A stretch of 64,000 nucleotides of DNA from Neptunitalea lumnitzerae (lineage in GTDB: Bacteria > Bacteroidota > Bacteroidia > Flavobacteriales > Flavobacteriaceae): contig NZ_BRVO01000005.1 in NCBI RefSeq assembly GCF_027924185.1, forward strand, positions 62,001 through 126,000. Direction: 5' to 3'. Shown here piece after piece: positions 62,412-64,000 of this stretch (position 1 is its first letter; every line of letters starts with the position of its first letter). The notes beneath the pieces are model-generated. The model was not told the origin of the DNA. It made no database searches and worked only from the letters and a program-made list of their open reading frames with translations. Both the position numbers and the translations under genes were made by a program.

Positions 62412-63502
62412 GCCTTTATCAGTTTTAAAACGCCTTCTTCATTAATAACATAAATACTAGAAGTATCCGTATTAGTCACCTTAAACTCAAAACCAAACTG
62501 CGTTTTTGTAAAAATGGCTACTACTTTTTTATTACCATCATAGGTAACTTCATAGGTTTTTGTGAAACCTGGAGTTTCTCTGTTCAGTTTTTTCAAACTA
62601 CCATAGCTAGCTTCTCTAAATAGTGCATAGGTGGCTTGTTTTATTTTTAAATCTTGCTCTGGAGTATAGGTGATTTCTTTTGCTGAGGTTTTCTCTGTAA
62701 ATTGTAAATATCCCCATTTTTCAGGTTCGTGCATGTTAATCACCTTTTGGTTACTCCATACCCAATTGTATTCCGGTAGATATTTACCATGTACCTTTTT
62801 GCGCTCATATTTTCCGTCAATCAAATCAAAATCCCATTCTACTCTAGAGAAGTTGATACGCCAAAAATCGCCTTCTTTAGGTATATTACCACTACCTTTG
62901 AGCTCATTAATAGCTTTTAAGGGAATAGCCATTTCAACTGTCCATTTGGTATCTGTATCGGTTGCATTGTTAAGTGTGCCATAAACTTTAACAGCTGACT
63001 TCAGTTCTTTTAAATCCCAATGGTTATTAGGTTTTCCACTAACACGATAAGGTTTGTCTAAATGCAAGTCCCATACGGTATTGTTCGCGTTTATTTCTAT
63101 CTCACCATAGTTTTTGGTGGTGTTAGATGGGTCTATAAACACCTCAAAATCGTTGTTGTAGAATATAATCGTATCGCGCTGTTTTAAAGTGGCCCAAATA
63201 TGAGGTTCCTCTAATTCAGCATACAAATATAAGTACGTATCATCCCATAGCATTTTAACTTTGGTGTCGTACTTAGGTTTTTTAATTCCTTCAATATCTA
63301 TAAAACTACTTGTAAACCTGGCTTCTTTCCAAGCAGTTTCGTCAGCAATGCCATCAATTATTATATTGCTTTTAGCTTTGGTAACTATATAGTGATTAGG
63401 AGTTACCATCAGGTTAGAAACATCTAATGTTTCTACTTGTGCATAACTTGTTACAGACCAACAGAAAGTACAAACTAAAAGGCTATTTAAAAGATGTTTC
63501 AT
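62408..63502 (-). CDS. CBM9-like (DOMON-type) exported carbohydrate-binding protein
   Basis: 364 aa. Signal peptide MKHLLNSLLVCTFCWSVTSYA. The CBM9-like beta sandwich is seen in IIIDGIADETAWKEARFTSS near residues 47-66, MLWDDTYLYLYAELEEPHIW near 84-103, NNDFEVFIDPSNTTKNYGEI near 116-135, and FWRINFSRVEWDFD near 208-221. Such domains bind carbohydrate in secreted enzymes and polysaccharide-use loci. The start overlaps the trpB stop by 1 bp (TAATG) and the stop overlaps the glycosidase-like gene by 4 bp. Confidence 0.85.
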   Translation of the reverse strand: MKHLLNSLLVCTFCWSVTSYAQVETLDVSNLMVTPNHYIVTKAKSNIIIDGIADETAWKEARFTSSFIDIEGIKKPKYDTKVKMLWDDTYLYLYAELEEPHIWATLKQRDTIIFYNNDFEVFIDPSNTTKNYGEIEINANNTVWDLHLDKPYRVSGKPNNHWDLKELKSAVKVYGTLNNATDTDTKWTVEMAIPLKAINELKGSGNIPKEGDFWRINFSRVEWDFDLIDGKYERKKVHGKYLPEYNWVWSNQKVINMHEPEKWGYLQFTEKTSAKEITYTPEQDLKIKQATYALFREASYGSLKKLNRETPGFTKTYEVTYDGNKKVVAIFTKTQFGFEFKVTNTDTSSIYVINEEGVLKLIKA

Positions 63503-64000
63503 TATAGGTTGAAATATTTAATATAGGTATCTAAATCTTTATCGCCTCTACCAGAAAGATTTATAATCACAATATCATCTTTTTTAAATTCTTTTTCTTT
63601 AAGAACAGCAAAGGCGTGAGAACTTTCAATAGCAGGTATAATACCTTCTAGTTTGGTAAGTTCTAAACCAGCTTGCATGGCTTGGTCGTCGGTAATGGCA
63701 ATAAACTCAGCTCTACCAGTTTTAAATAAATGAGCATGCAACGGACCAACACCAGGGTAATCTAATCCTGCAGAAATAGAATAAGGTTCTGTTATTTGCC
63801 CATCTTTGGTTTGCATTAAAAGGGTTTTACTACCGTGAATAATACCTTCCTTCCCTAAAATAGAAGTAGCTGCACTTTCACCACTATCAACACCATGCCC
63901 AGCAGCTTCTACAGCAATAAGATTTACTTTTTCCTCATCTAAAAAATGATAAAACGCCCCAGCTGCATTACTACCACCACCTACACAAGCAATCACATGG
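63502..64000 (-). CDS. trpB: Tryptophan synthase beta chain, C-terminal part (cut by window end)
   Basis: The frame runs to the window end; about 165 residues are visible. VIACVGGGSNAAGAFYHF holds the PLP phosphate-binding GGGSNA loop. Also present are GVGPLHAHLFKTGRAEF (substrate/PLP region) and EGIIPAIESSHAFA. GTG at 63996 is an internal Val and not a start. TrpB condenses indole with serine to tryptophan. Downstream come the CBM9-like gene, the glycosidase-like gene and then trpA. Confidence 0.96.
   Translation of the reverse strand, partial: HVIACVGGGSNAAGAFYHFLDEEKVNLIAVEAAGHGVDSGESAATSILGKEGIIHGSKTLLMQTKDGQITEPYSISAGLDYPGVGPLHAHLFKTGRAEFIAITDDQAMQAGLELTKLEGIIPAIESSHAFAVLKEKEFKKDDIVIINLSGRGDKDLDTYIKYFNL

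Noticed and set aside
1..64000. CRISPR arrays, insertion sequences, tRNA or rRNA genes, phage genes
   Set aside because: I saw no regularly spaced repeats, terminal inverted repeats with transposase, cloverleaf patterns with a T-loop GTTCRA core, or phage-type proteins.

Overview
The window is an AT-rich, densely packed chromosomal segment from a member of the Bacteroidota, almost certainly a marine-type Flavobacteriaceae. The evidence is a PorV/PorQ-family outer-membrane protein, a THX small ribosomal protein, flavobacterial forms of RecQ and the Nif3-neighbour zinc-ribbon protein, TTG/GTG starts without obvious Shine-Dalgarno sites, and many copies of the Bacteroidetes promoter -7 element TAnnTTTG just upstream of first genes. 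I see no tRNA, rRNA, insertion sequence, prophage or CRISPR array. With the small genes included, no stretch over 300 bases lacks a gene.

Layout. 1-8493: the 3' part of a surface-polysaccharide operon (two GT2 and three GT4 glycosyltransferases, an O-antigen polymerase/ligase-like protein, a PaaK-like adenylate-forming enzyme and a polyprenyl-phosphate sugar-phosphate transferase). 8572-13016: envelope genes (PorV/PorQ-like protein, lnt, pssA, membrane-anchored GH25). 13057-15988 (minus): lptB, a carboxymuconolactone decarboxylase-like gene, tatC and kdsD. 16075-21378: recQ, zinc-ribbon-like protein, nif3-like, lpxK. 21379-31019 (minus): hybrid histidine kinase, gap, lipA, divergent Nramp, ECF-type sigma factor, GT2, small Cys protein, murB, aminotransferase. 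31121-35660: PDZ aspartyl protease, DUF1573, valS. 35714-40537 (minus): ACBP, psd, cdsA, LUD protein, ftsH, rsfS. 40627-48954: birA, SRPBCC protein, pyrE, NUDIX, M14 peptidase, coaD, ddl, PASTA protein, rluD-like, yaaA. 48998-55287: TPR protein, UDG-like protein, several lineage proteins, a peptide plus two-membrane-protein unit, VIT transporter, THX. 55374-60006 (minus): tetR-tolC-emrA-emrB efflux operon. 60124-64000 (minus): trpB (cut by the window end), a CBM9-like gene, a glycosidase-like gene, trpA, and one unknown gene.

Much of the window is envelope biogenesis. CdsA, PssA and Psd together give the full phosphatidylethanolamine route. KdsD, LpxK and LptB serve LPS synthesis and export; MurB and Ddl serve peptidoglycan; Lnt serves lipoproteins; the first 8 kb makes surface polysaccharide.

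Most of the window is conserved housekeeping. The points most worth following are: a compact unit of a 36-codon peptide plus two unknown membrane proteins (52.9-54.1 kb); two carbohydrate-related genes translationally coupled between trpB and trpA; a pyrE promoter that lies on the start codon of a divergent NUDIX gene and predicts a leaderless mRNA; tandem palindromes over the efflux-regulator promoter; an Nramp homologue without the metal-binding DPGN motif; and two neighbouring genes (recQ and a zinc-ribbon gene) that have both lost their zinc-binding cysteines.
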